Positions 1-7,322 of a stretch of 36,791 nucleotides of DNA are shown one piece after another. The stretch is from Planctomycetota bacterium. GTDB lineage: Bacteria; Planctomycetota; MHYJ01; JACPRB01. The stretch is from the NCBI GenBank assembly GCA_035574235.1, contig DATLZA010000176.1:1-36791 (forward strand). The letters run 5' to 3'. The number at the start of each line of letters is the position of its first letter. Positions within the stretch are counted from its first letter, which is position 1. The position numbers were made by a program, and so were the translations under genes. A model generated the notes under the pieces. That model was given only the letters and a program-made list of their open reading frames with translations. It ran no database searches and had not been told where the DNA came from.

Positions 1-132
1 GAGACGGAACAGGATCTCTTCCCCAAAGCGGAGCAGCGCCTGGCTCCCGAGCGGCTCGAAGCGCTGGCCCGCCACCTCCGCGAGTACAAGCGCAGCCTCA
101 CGCGCGTCCTGCTCCGCCGGCGCCCCGCGTGA
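1..132 (+). CDS. 3' end of a hemerythrin-like protein (partial)
   Basis: An open frame enters from the left edge and ends at TGA 130-132, giving the last 43 residues of a protein whose start lies outside the window. The fragment has an acidic Glu-x-x-Asp-Leu-Phe-Pro segment near its start, followed by a charged amphipathic helix rich in Leu, Arg and Glu. This resembles the last helix of hemerythrin HHE-type four-helix bundles, where a His/Glu iron ligand sits next to such an LFP motif. The visible part is too short to prove this. The reading frame and high-GC codon use fit the neighbouring genes. The next gene has its own promoter about 45 bp downstream, so this one probably belongs to a separate transcript. 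Confidence 0.5.
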   Translation, partial: ETEQDLFPKAEQRLAPERLEALARHLREYKRSLTRVLLRRRPA

Positions 133-174
133 TCCGAACCTCGCCCGCCGAAGCGGCCCCGTGCCGCGTCCTCG

Positions 175-210
175 AATTGCTTGACAATTTCCCGGCGCCC
201 GCCCGATAAT
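175..210 (+). promoter_or_regulatory. Promoter of the 234-7322 operon, with a dyad over the -35
   Basis: A perfect -35 hexamer TTGACA (181-186) and a -10-like GATAAT (205-210) are separated by 18 bp, just ahead of the start at 234. The -35 sits inside a perfect dyad, AATTG-N5-CAATT (175-189), which looks like an operator. The sequence is much more AT-rich than its surroundings. A related AATTGTTTGACA element lies ahead of the MFS permease at 10686-10697. Predicted only from sequence. Confidence 0.6.
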
Positions 211-233
211 GGCCCGCCCTGGAACCAACGCCG

Positions 234-1481
234 ATGCCGGAAGGCGCGCCGATCATCGTCCTCATCGGAACCCTCGACACGAAGGGACGTGAGATCGCCT
301 ACCTGCGCGACCGCATCCGCGAGCACGGCCTGGGGACCCTCGTTCTGGACTCCGGCATCCTCGGCGGACCGGTGGACATCGTCCCCGACATCCCGCGGGA
401 GGAGGTCGCCCGCGCCTCCGGTTCCGACCTCGAGAAGATCCGCCACGCGGGCAGCCGCGGGGCCGCCGTCGAGCAGATGATGAAGGGCGTGGCGGCCACC
501 TGCGCCAGGCTCCACCAGGAGGGCCGCCTTCACGGAGTCGTCAGCCTGGGCGGCGCGGAGGGCGCCGTCATGGCCGCCGCCGCGATGCAGGTCCTCCCCG
601 TGGGCGTCCCCAAGCTCATCGTCACGCCCCTGGCTTCCGGCCGGCGCGTCTTCCATCCCTTCGTCGGCATCCGCGACATCATGGTCATGCACTCGGTGAT
701 CGACATCCTGGGCATCAACCAGGTGAGCCGGCTCATCTTCGACCAGGCCGCCGGGGCCATCGCCGGAGCGGTCAAGGGCATGGCCGAGGCCTCGCGCCGC
801 GCCCCCGCGGCCGCCGGGGAACGCCGCAAAGTAGTGGCGCTCACCATGCTCGGCAACACCACCAAGGCCGTCGAGCACATCAAGCCCAGGCTCGAAGCCC
901 GCGGGTTCGAACCCATCATCTTCCATTCCAACGGCGTCGGCGGCGCGGCGATGGAGGAGATGATCCGCGAGGGACGCGTGGACGCCGTCATCGACTACAC
1001 CACCGACGAGCTGACCGATCACCTCGTGGGCGGCTTCCACGACGCGGGCCCCCGGCGCCTCGAGGCCGCCGGAGAGCGCGGCCTTCCCCAGGTGGTCGTC
1101 CCCGCCTGCGTGGACTTTTTCGTCCAGGGACCCCGCAACGCCATCCCCGACAAGTGGAAGGACCGGAAGGCCTATTACCACAACCCGAGCTTCACGCTGC
1201 TGCGGACGAGCCGGGAGGAGATGCTCGAGGTCGCGCGGATCATGGCCCGCAAGCTCAACGCCGCGCGCGGGCCGGTCGCCGTGGCGATTCCCACGGCGGG
1301 GCTTTCCATCCCCAACAAACCCGGCGGGGAATTCTGGGATCCCGAGGGGGACGCCCGCTTTCGCCAGGAGCTCAAGCGAAACCTTCGCCCGGAGATCCGG
1401 GTCGTCGAGGTCGACGGCCACGCCAACGACCCCGCCTTCGCCGAGAAGGTGCTCGAACTTTTTCTGGAAACCGTGCGATAG
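234..1481 (+). CDS. UPF0261 / Tm-1-like ATP-binding domain protein
   Basis: The 415-residue protein matches the length of bacterial UPF0261 proteins. The signature GTLDTKG lies at residues 12-18, right after the first hydrophobic strand, and a second glycine-rich loop, SLGGAEG, is at 104-110. The family takes its name from the N-terminal half of the tomato Tm-1 resistance protein, which binds ATP. The biochemical role of the bacterial members is not established. No signal peptide or membrane segment is visible, so it should be cytosolic. It is the first gene of a seven-gene operon with a creatininase-like protein, a FAD oxidase/Fe-S pair and an epimerase. A role in processing a small metabolite is therefore plausible but inferred. 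ATG 234 is the first start after the promoter; the Shine-Dalgarno sequence is weak. Confidence 0.88.
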   Translation: MPEGAPIIVLIGTLDTKGREIAYLRDRIREHGLGTLVLDSGILGGPVDIVPDIPREEVARASGSDLEKIRHAGSRGAAVEQMMKGVAATCARLHQEGRLHGVVSLGGAEGAVMAAAAMQVLPVGVPKLIVTPLASGRRVFHPFVGIRDIMVMHSVIDILGINQVSRLIFDQAAGAIAGAVKGMAEASRRAPAAAGERRKVVALTMLGNTTKAVEHIKPRLEARGFEPIIFHSNGVGGAAMEEMIREGRVDAVIDYTTDELTDHLVGGFHDAGPRRLEAAGERGLPQVVVPACVDFFVQGPRNAIPDKWKDRKAYYHNPSFTLLRTSREEMLEVARIMARKLNAARGPVAVAIPTAGLSIPNKPGGEFWDPEGDARFRQELKRNLRPEIRVVEVDGHANDPAFAEKVLELFLETVR

Positions 1482-1514
1482 CGAACCCGTTGCTCGATTT
1501 TTGGGAGGACGGCC

Positions 1515-2384
1515 ATGGCGTTCAATCCGGTCTCGTGGTGTCTGGCGGACCTCTGCGTCCCCGACGTGCAGGAGTATCTCAAGGAGAAGGACATCATCCT
1601 CATCCCCATCGGCTCGATCGAGCAGCACGGCCTGCATCTGCCGCTGGTGACCGATGCGGCCCAGGGACTCGAAATCGCCCGGCGCGCCGCCGCCAAGGCC
1701 CGCGTCCTGTACACCCCGGTCGTCTGGTTCGGCTACTCGCCCCACCACCTCGGCCGCGTCGGCGAAGGGACCGGAACGATCACCCTGCGCGCCTCCACCC
1801 TGCATGCGGTCCTGTACGACATCGTCCGCAGCCTCATCCACTCGGGCTTCAAGAAGTTCGTCATCGTCAACAACCAGGGCTCCAACATCAAGGTGATGGA
1901 TCCCATCCTCCGCAAGCTCCACTACGACACGGGGGCCTTCATCTGCATGAGCAAGCTCTACGCCGAGCGGTACATCGGCATCATCAAGGAAGTCATGGAG
2001 AATCCGCCGGAGGAAACGCCCGGATGGCACTCCAGCGAGCTTGAGACGTCCCAGATGCTGGCCTACAACGAGAAGCTCGTGCGCATGGAGCGCGCGAAGA
2101 AGGAGCTGGCCCACGCCCCCAAGTGGCTGCCCCCCTCCTTCCAGAAGAACGACGGCATGCCGGAAGTGAAATTCAAGGGCTACGAGTACTTCGTCTTCCC
2201 CATGGAGCACCGGGACTTCTCCGACACGGGCACGATCGGCAACCCCCTCCGGGCCACCCGGGAAAAGGGCGAAAAAACCTACGAGCTTTATTCCGACCAC
2301 CTCGCCGAGGCGCTCAAGGAATTCGAGAAGGTCAAGGTGGAGCTCAAGCCGGGCGTCCAGGAATTCGTGGACCGGGCGCTGTAA
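1515..2384 (+). CDS. Creatininase family protein (putative amidohydrolase/lactonase)
   Basis: The 289-residue protein carries the creatininase-family opening block PIGSIEQHGLHLPLVTD (31-47), with the metal-binding residues Glu36, His38 and Asp47. The later block HSSELETS (172-179) matches the family HAGExETS motif. The usual NGHGGN block is replaced by NNQGSN (119-124), so the central His is Gln. This may change metal binding. Family members hydrolyse cyclic amides or convert small cofactor precursors, and the substrate cannot be read from the sequence. A good ribosome-binding site (GGGAGG, 1502-1507) precedes ATG 1515. The gene lies 33 bp after the UPF0261 gene and 3 bp before the FAD oxidase gene. 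The context suggests opening a ring or removing an ester or amide from a sugar-derived compound; this is inference. Confidence 0.87.
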   Translation: MAFNPVSWCLADLCVPDVQEYLKEKDIILIPIGSIEQHGLHLPLVTDAAQGLEIARRAAAKARVLYTPVVWFGYSPHHLGRVGEGTGTITLRASTLHAVLYDIVRSLIHSGFKKFVIVNNQGSNIKVMDPILRKLHYDTGAFICMSKLYAERYIGIIKEVMENPPEETPGWHSSELETSQMLAYNEKLVRMERAKKELAHAPKWLPPSFQKNDGMPEVKFKGYEYFVFPMEHRDFSDTGTIGNPLRATREKGEKTYELYSDHLAEALKEFEKVKVELKPGVQEFVDRAL

Positions 2385-2387
2385 CCC

Positions 2388-3836
2388 ATGTCCCCCCGAA
2401 TCCTGGCCCGGGACGTCCTTCTCAGCGAAGTGGCCGACGTGGTCGGCGACGGCGACGTCACTGTCCGCGAGGTGGACCGGCTGGCCTACGCTCAGGACTA
2501 CTTCTGGCTGGGCCAGATGTGGATGGACCGGGGCGAGGAGCCCGCGCGGCCCGACCTCGTCTGCTACCCCGAGTCCACCGAAGAGGTCAGCCGCCTCCTC
2601 AAGATCGCCACGCGCCACCGCGTTCCGGTCATCCCCTACGGCGGCGGCAGCGGCACCCAGGGAGGCGTGGTCCCGCTCTACGGCGGAATCGTGCTCGACC
2701 TCAAGAAAATGAACCGCATCGTGCGGCTCGACGAACAGTCCCTCACCGTCCGCGCCCAGGCCGGCATCAACGTGATGCACCTCGAGGAGGCGCTCAACCG
2801 GCGCGGACTCACCTGGGCGCACTACCCCGCCTCCGGTCCCGTGGCCACTCTCGGCGGCTGCATCGCCGCCCGCGGAACGGGCACGATCTCCACGAAGTAC
2901 GGCAAGGCGGAGGACATGGTCGTGGCGCTCCAGGTCGTGCTGGCCGACGGCCGCGTTCTGGAGACGCTTCCCACGCCCAACCACGCCTGCGGACCCGGGC
3001 TCCTGCAGCTTTTCGTGGGCTCCGAAGGGACGCTCGGCGTCATCACCGAGGCGGTCGTGCGCCTGGATCCGCTGCCGCCCGTGCGGCGCTTCCGGGGGTA
3101 CCTCTTCGAGGACCTGCGCAACGCGCTGGAGGCCGGGCGCCGCATCATGGTCCGGCGCCTGCATCCGTGCACCCTGCGCCTGTACGACCCGCCGTCGACC
3201 AAAAAATTCGTCAAGCGGGTCCTCCATCTCGACGTCGAGGGCTCTTTCCTCATCACCGGCTGCGACGGAGAGCCGGAGATGGTGGACCTCGAAGAGCGGC
3301 TGATCCACGAGATCTGCACGGGCCTCGGAGGCAAGGACGCCGGCCGCGAGGCCGGCGAGCACTGGTGGGCCCACCGGTACGACTTCTACTACCCGCCCTT
3401 CGCTCCGGCGCTTCCCACCCTCTTCGGAACCGTCGAGAGCACCACGACGTTCGACCGCATCTACGAGCTCTACCTTGCCAAGAAGAAGGCGATCGAGGAA
3501 GGATTCAAGGAGTGGCAGGCCCATTACACGGGCCACTTCTCCCACTGGTATCCGTGGGGCACGATGGTGTACGATCGCTTCTACATCGAGAAGCCCCCGC
3601 AGGACGCCCGGGAGGCGCTCCTCCTGCACAACCGCGTCTGGGCCACGGCCGCCCGCACGAACCTGGCGCACGGCGGCACGCTCAACGACCACCACGGGAT
3701 CGGCTTCAAGCTGGGATGGCTCATGCCCGAACAGTACGGCGCGGGGTGGGAGGCGCTGTGCCGCATCAAGGACGCCCTCGACCCCCTCGGGATCATGAAC
3801 CCCGGCAAGCTCGGCTTCGGACCTCCCAAGGCTTGA
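2388..3836 (+). CDS. FAD-binding oxidase, GlcD/AGPS-like (VAO/PCMH fold)
   Basis: This 482-residue flavoprotein has the FAD_binding_4 core. PYGGGSGTQGG (83-93) is the pyrophosphate loop, and GSEGTLG (211-217) is a further hallmark. The C-terminal half resembles alkyl-dihydroxyacetone-phosphate synthase and glycolate/D-lactate oxidases: it has an HHG motif at 435-437 and ends with DPLGIMNPGK, close to the usual LDP-x-x-x-x-NPG signature. It probably oxidises a 2-hydroxy acid or sugar-derived alcohol and passes electrons to the Fe-S protein encoded 12 bp downstream, as GlcD does with GlcF. The start is 3 bp after the creatininase gene, so translation is probably coupled. No export signal is seen. 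True ether-lipid synthesis is unlikely in this sugar-related operon, although it cannot be excluded. Confidence 0.88.
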   Translation: MSPRILARDVLLSEVADVVGDGDVTVREVDRLAYAQDYFWLGQMWMDRGEEPARPDLVCYPESTEEVSRLLKIATRHRVPVIPYGGGSGTQGGVVPLYGGIVLDLKKMNRIVRLDEQSLTVRAQAGINVMHLEEALNRRGLTWAHYPASGPVATLGGCIAARGTGTISTKYGKAEDMVVALQVVLADGRVLETLPTPNHACGPGLLQLFVGSEGTLGVITEAVVRLDPLPPVRRFRGYLFEDLRNALEAGRRIMVRRLHPCTLRLYDPPSTKKFVKRVLHLDVEGSFLITGCDGEPEMVDLEERLIHEICTGLGGKDAGREAGEHWWAHRYDFYYPPFAPALPTLFGTVESTTTFDRIYELYLAKKKAIEEGFKEWQAHYTGHFSHWYPWGTMVYDRFYIEKPPQDAREALLLHNRVWATAARTNLAHGGTLNDHHGIGFKLGWLMPEQYGAGWEALCRIKDALDPLGIMNPGKLGFGPPKA

Positions 3837-3848
3837 GAGAGACCAACC

Positions 3849-4961
3849 ATGCCTTTCACCGAGGACGATTACAGGACGGCGGTCCGGTCCTGCCGCTTCT
3901 GTCCGATGTGCCACCACGCGGACCTCGTGACGACGCTCACGCGCCGCGAAACCACCTCGCCCCGCGGGCGGGGGCTGACGCTCTTCGCCCTGGAGCAGGG
4001 CAAGCTCTCCTGGGACGCGTCCGTCGCGGACGTCCTCTACCGCTTCACCGCCGACGGCCTCTCCCGCCACGTCTGCGCCGGGCACATCAACCACGACGAG
4101 ATGGTGATCGAGGGGCGGCGTCGCGTGGCCTCCGCGGGAGCGGCCCCCGAGGCGGTCGGGCGCGTCCGGGCCAACATCGAAAAAACCGGCAATCCCTGGG
4201 GCGAAGCGGATCCGGGCCCCGAACGGGCCCTGGGCATCAAGGCGCGCCGCCGGGACGCCGCGGTCCTCGTCGTGCTCGGACCGGCGGCGCGCGTGCGCCG
4301 TCCCGAAGCGGCCCGCGCCTTCGGACGCCTCCTCGAGCGCGCGGGCCTCGTCCCCGCCGTGCTCGACGAGGAGGGCGATCCCGGCCTCCTTCTCTATCAG
4401 CTCGGTTTGCCCGAGCCGGCGCACGCCGCGGCCCGAACGCTGGCGGAGAAAATCCGCGCCTCCGGGGCCCGCGAGGTCGTCACCCCCGACCCCGACGTCT
4501 ACCGGACGCTGACGGCGGGCTTCGGCGATTTTCCCGGCCTCGGCAAGGCCGCCGCGGTCCGGCACGCCGCGGAATTCCTGGAGACGCTCGCGCGGGAGGG
4601 CCGCCTCAAGTTCCGGCCGCCCGCCGCGAAGACGGCCTACCACGATCCGTGCGCGCTGGCCCGGTTTTCGCCCTTGATCGCGCCGCCGCGCGCGCTGATC
4701 AAGGCCGTTTCGGGCCGGGATCCCCTGGAGCTTCCCTGGAACCGCGAGGCGGCCGCCTGCTCCGGCGAGTGCGGCGGCCTTCCCTTCACGTACCCGGATC
4801 TGGCCCGCGCGGCCGCCGAGCGGCGCGCGGCCCAGGCGCGCGAGACCGGCGCCGAGGTCCTCATCACGGCCGGTCCCGGGACCGCGCACCACCTGGCGCA
4901 GGCCGGCGGAGGGTTCGCGAAAGATTTGACGGAATGGACGGCGGAGTGTCTAGTGGGATAA
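3849..4961 (+). CDS. GlcF-like Fe-S/CCG-domain protein with missing cysteines
   Basis: The 370-residue protein looks like the Fe-S partner of a GlcD-type oxidase. It has an N-terminal ferredoxin-like region and a C-terminal cysteine-rich (CCG) region. The first block, CRFCPMC (Cys15, 18, 21), is followed by the typical SPRGRG segment (38-43), but the fourth cysteine position reads Asp. Where a second four-cysteine cluster is expected, only Cys76 remains. The CCG region keeps HDPC (Cys268) and CSGECGG (Cys304, 308). Its final Cys-Pro-x-Cys motif reads GPGT at 342-345. It may hold only one cluster, or mainly act as a structural partner. It is encoded directly after the FAD oxidase, supporting a two-subunit oxidoreductase. 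The domain assignment is solid; the redox function is uncertain. Confidence 0.85.
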   Translation: MPFTEDDYRTAVRSCRFCPMCHHADLVTTLTRRETTSPRGRGLTLFALEQGKLSWDASVADVLYRFTADGLSRHVCAGHINHDEMVIEGRRRVASAGAAPEAVGRVRANIEKTGNPWGEADPGPERALGIKARRRDAAVLVVLGPAARVRRPEAARAFGRLLERAGLVPAVLDEEGDPGLLLYQLGLPEPAHAAARTLAEKIRASGAREVVTPDPDVYRTLTAGFGDFPGLGKAAAVRHAAEFLETLAREGRLKFRPPAAKTAYHDPCALARFSPLIAPPRALIKAVSGRDPLELPWNREAAACSGECGGLPFTYPDLARAAAERRAAQARETGAEVLITAGPGTAHHLAQAGGGFAKDLTEWTAECLVG

Positions 4962-4984
4962 ACGCGCCTTCGGAGGGTAGAACG

Positions 4985-5965
4985 ATGGGGATGAAAATCG
5001 CCAGCCACCATTGGATGCGCATGGTCGACCCGCTCGAGAAGGTTTTCGCGCGCCTGGCCCGCTGCGGCTACGACGCCATCGAGCTCAGCGGCGAACCCCA
5101 TAAGCCGGGCTACTCGGTGCCCGAAATCAAGAACCTGATGGAGAAGTACAAGATCGAGGTCTGGGGCGCCGTCACCCTCATGGTCCAGGGCCGCGACCTC
5201 GTCAGCCATCTGCCCGAAGTCCGCGCCAAGAGCATCCAGTACTGCATCGACATCCTCGACTGGCTGAAGCCCCTCGGCGGCAAGGAAATCACGGTCGTCC
5301 CCGGCGAGGTCGGCCGCATCAAGTCCGTGGCCGACCCCGACGACGAGTGGAGGTGGGGCGTCGAAGCGATGCGCAAGATCGCCGCGCACGCGCGCGAGCT
5401 CAAGATCAAGGTCGCCATCGAGCCCCTGAACCGCTTCGAGACGAACTTCATCAACAACCACAAGCAGGCGCTCCTCCTGGCCCAGGAGGCCGGAGACGAC
5501 GTGGGCGTCTGCCTGGACGCCTTCCACATCAACATCGAAGAAGAGGACCCGGTCGCCGCCATCAAGGCCGTGGGCAAGAAGCTCTACGACTTCCACGTGG
5601 CCGACACGAACCGCCGCCCCCCCGGCCAGGGACACCACGACTGGGACGCGATCCTCGGCGCCATCGCCAAGACCGGCTACGAAGGATGCCTCACCAACGA
5701 GTTCGTGATCCCCGACGACCGGACGCCGCTCAATCCCTCGAAGGGAGATCCCGCCGCGCTCAAAGGGATGACGCCGGAGGAGATCAAGTTCTACGTGGAC
5801 CATGCGATGGCGGTCCTGAACGACGAGGAGTACGAAAAGCACGTCCGCGCCACGGGCGACTTCCTGAACCGCTGGCTCCGCAAACACGGCCTCAAGGGCG
5901 GCGGCGGCGCGCCGGCGCCGAAGAAGAAGGCCCGGCCGGCGGCCGCGAAGTCCCGGAGGCGGTAG
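4985..5965 (+). CDS. D-tagatose/D-psicose 3-epimerase-like sugar isomerase
   Basis: This 326-residue TIM-barrel protein belongs to the AP-endonuclease-2-like sugar epimerase group. The block EPLNRFETNF (146-155) is typical of D-tagatose 3-epimerases. The metal/catalytic set Glu146, Asp178, His204 and Glu239 has nearly the same spacing as in characterised ketose 3-epimerases. HVADTNRRPPGQGHHDW (204-220) is another family block. It should invert C3 of a ketose in the cytosol. ATG 4985 is chosen because GGAGGG (4973-4978) lies 6-7 bases upstream; an ATG at 4991 is less well placed. The last 25 residues form an unusual Gly/Ala/Pro/Lys/Arg tail ending in SRRR, outside the catalytic fold. It is the fifth gene of the operon, 23 bp after the Fe-S gene. 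Confidence 0.9.
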   Translation: MGMKIASHHWMRMVDPLEKVFARLARCGYDAIELSGEPHKPGYSVPEIKNLMEKYKIEVWGAVTLMVQGRDLVSHLPEVRAKSIQYCIDILDWLKPLGGKEITVVPGEVGRIKSVADPDDEWRWGVEAMRKIAAHARELKIKVAIEPLNRFETNFINNHKQALLLAQEAGDDVGVCLDAFHINIEEEDPVAAIKAVGKKLYDFHVADTNRRPPGQGHHDWDAILGAIAKTGYEGCLTNEFVIPDDRTPLNPSKGDPAALKGMTPEEIKFYVDHAMAVLNDEEYEKHVRATGDFLNRWLRKHGLKGGGGAPAPKKKARPAAAKSRRR

Positions 5966-6004
5966 GGCCCGCCTCCGTCCGCGCGGCGCGGCGGGAGGAC
6001 CGTC

Positions 6005-6682
6005 ATGAGAAGCATCGCGCTGGCCGTCCTGGGGGCGCTGTCCTGGGCGTGGCCCGCCGCGGGCCAGGACCCCGCGCCCTCGAAGTTCCCCGCCGAGCTT
6101 CACCCGTGGCGGCGCTTCAAGCCCGGCACGAGCGCCCGCTACCGTCTTGTGCAGCAGGTCCAGGAACAGAAGCAGGAGGGGGAGATGGTCTTCACCCTCC
6201 ACGATTCCGGCCCCGACGCCTTCGTCGTGCGCGTCAAGGTGACTCTTCCGGGGTTCGAGCAGGAGCGCGCCGAGCGCGAGAGCGTCGCCGTCCGGGCGGC
6301 CGAGGAGCCCGTGCGGGTCGGCGACCGGGATCGACCCTGCGTCGTGTGGACCTCCCGCGGCGAACGCGGAACGCTTGTCCTGGAGCGGCGCGCCTGGATC
6401 CCGCCGGGGCGCGGCCTTCCCCTCCGCCTCCTGTCCACGTCCAAGGACGAAGAGCTCGAACTTCGGGCGGAACGCGAGGACGAGGAGCTCACCGTCGCGG
6501 GCAGGACCTACTCGTGCGTCCGCCTCCGGGGCCGCATGAAAACGGCCGAGCAGGGGGAGGTCGAGGTCACCCTCTGGATGGCCGAGGGGATTCCCGGCGG
6601 GGTGGCCCGGATGGAGACCTTCGCCCTCGGCCGGCGCGTCCGGGCCTCGATCGAACTGGTCGAAATCCAGGAGGCGAAGTAA
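6005..6682 (+). CDS. Secreted protein of unknown function
   Basis: The 225-residue product begins with a clear signal peptide, a hydrophobic stretch of about 17 residues ending in AAG-Q, so it should be exported. The mature part has alternating charged and hydrophobic beta-strand-like segments with many Glu and Arg. It contains three tryptophans in short conserved-looking contexts and only two cysteines. I recognise no family with certainty. GGGAGGACC just ahead of ATG 6005 is a good ribosome-binding site. It is encoded 39 bp after the epimerase and 4 bp before the DUF1080 gene, so it is almost certainly co-transcribed with both. An extracytoplasmic partner or substrate-handling protein for the DUF1080 product is possible, but this rests on position alone. 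Confidence 0.75.
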   Translation: MRSIALAVLGALSWAWPAAGQDPAPSKFPAELHPWRRFKPGTSARYRLVQQVQEQKQEGEMVFTLHDSGPDAFVVRVKVTLPGFEQERAERESVAVRAAEEPVRVGDRDRPCVVWTSRGERGTLVLERRAWIPPGRGLPLRLLSTSKDEELELRAEREDEELTVAGRTYSCVRLRGRMKTAEQGEVEVTLWMAEGIPGGVARMETFALGRRVRASIELVEIQEAK

Positions 6683-6686
6683 GGCC

Positions 6687-7322
6687 GTGAGGCGGCGCGC
6701 GGCGGCCTTCGGAGCGCTCCTGGCGGCGGCCTGCTCGGTCTCCCCGGAGGAGCCCGGCTGGCGGGATCTCTTCAACGGCCGCGATCTCGAAGGCTGGGAG
6801 GTCGTGGGCACGGCCGTCTGGCGCGTGGAAGACGGCGAAATCGTCGGCGGCCAGGAGGGCGACCCGCGCCGGTCGGGGCTCCTGGTCACCCGCGAGACCT
6901 TCGGCGACTTCGAGCTGTCGCTCGAATTCAAGATCGACGAGCACGGAAAGTACAACAGCGGCGTCTACCTGCGCCACCCGCCCGGCCGCGCCGCGCGGGC
7001 GGGTTATCAGGTCAACATCGGTCGCGGCGCCGCCGGCGAATACTGCGGCGGGCTCTTCCTCAAGGACTGGCTGGCCAAGGGGGACGAACACGACCGGATC
7101 CGCCGGCCCGGGGACTGGAACCGGCTCTTCATCCGCGCCCGGGGACCCCGCATCACGGTTCGCCTGAACGGCGTCGAGGTCGTGGACTACACGGATCCCG
7201 CTCCCGAGCCGAGGCTTCTGGAACCCGGGGCGATCGCGCTTCAGACCTACGGCGCGGAGGGGCACGCCGGCTGGGTGCGGTTCCGCCGCCTCCGCATCCG
7301 CCCGCTTCCCCCGCCGGGCTAA
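6687..7322 (+). CDS. DUF1080 (3-keto-disaccharide hydrolase-like) lipoprotein
   Basis: This 211-residue protein has the DUF1080 pattern almost in full. WRDLFNGRDLEGW lies just after the signal sequence. It is followed by the FELSLEFKID strand, the NSGVYLR motif, a WNRLFIRARG segment and the NGVEVVDY strand near the end. The family has a concanavalin-like beta-sandwich and includes enzymes cleaving 3-keto-glycosides, and it is abundant in planctomycetes. The start is GTG 6687. The N-terminus ends in LLAAAC, a plausible lipoprotein cleavage site though not a perfect lipobox. It closes the seven-gene operon. Its stop overlaps the stop of the opposing Gfo/Idh gene by 4 bp. Together with that dehydrogenase it suggests 3-keto-sugar chemistry, an inference from family knowledge. 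Confidence 0.88.
   Translation: MRRRAAAFGALLAAACSVSPEEPGWRDLFNGRDLEGWEVVGTAVWRVEDGEIVGGQEGDPRRSGLLVTRETFGDFELSLEFKIDEHGKYNSGVYLRHPPGRAARAGYQVNIGRGAAGEYCGGLFLKDWLAKGDEHDRIRRPGDWNRLFIRARGPRITVRLNGVEVVDYTDPAPEPRLLEPGAIALQTYGAEGHAGWVRFRRLRIRPLPPPG

Noticed and set aside
4637-6955. Long minus-strand frame opposite the epimerase and secreted genes
   Set aside because: Shadow of real genes on the plus strand. Composition is repetitive (Leu, Asp, Glu, Val) and no motif is seen.
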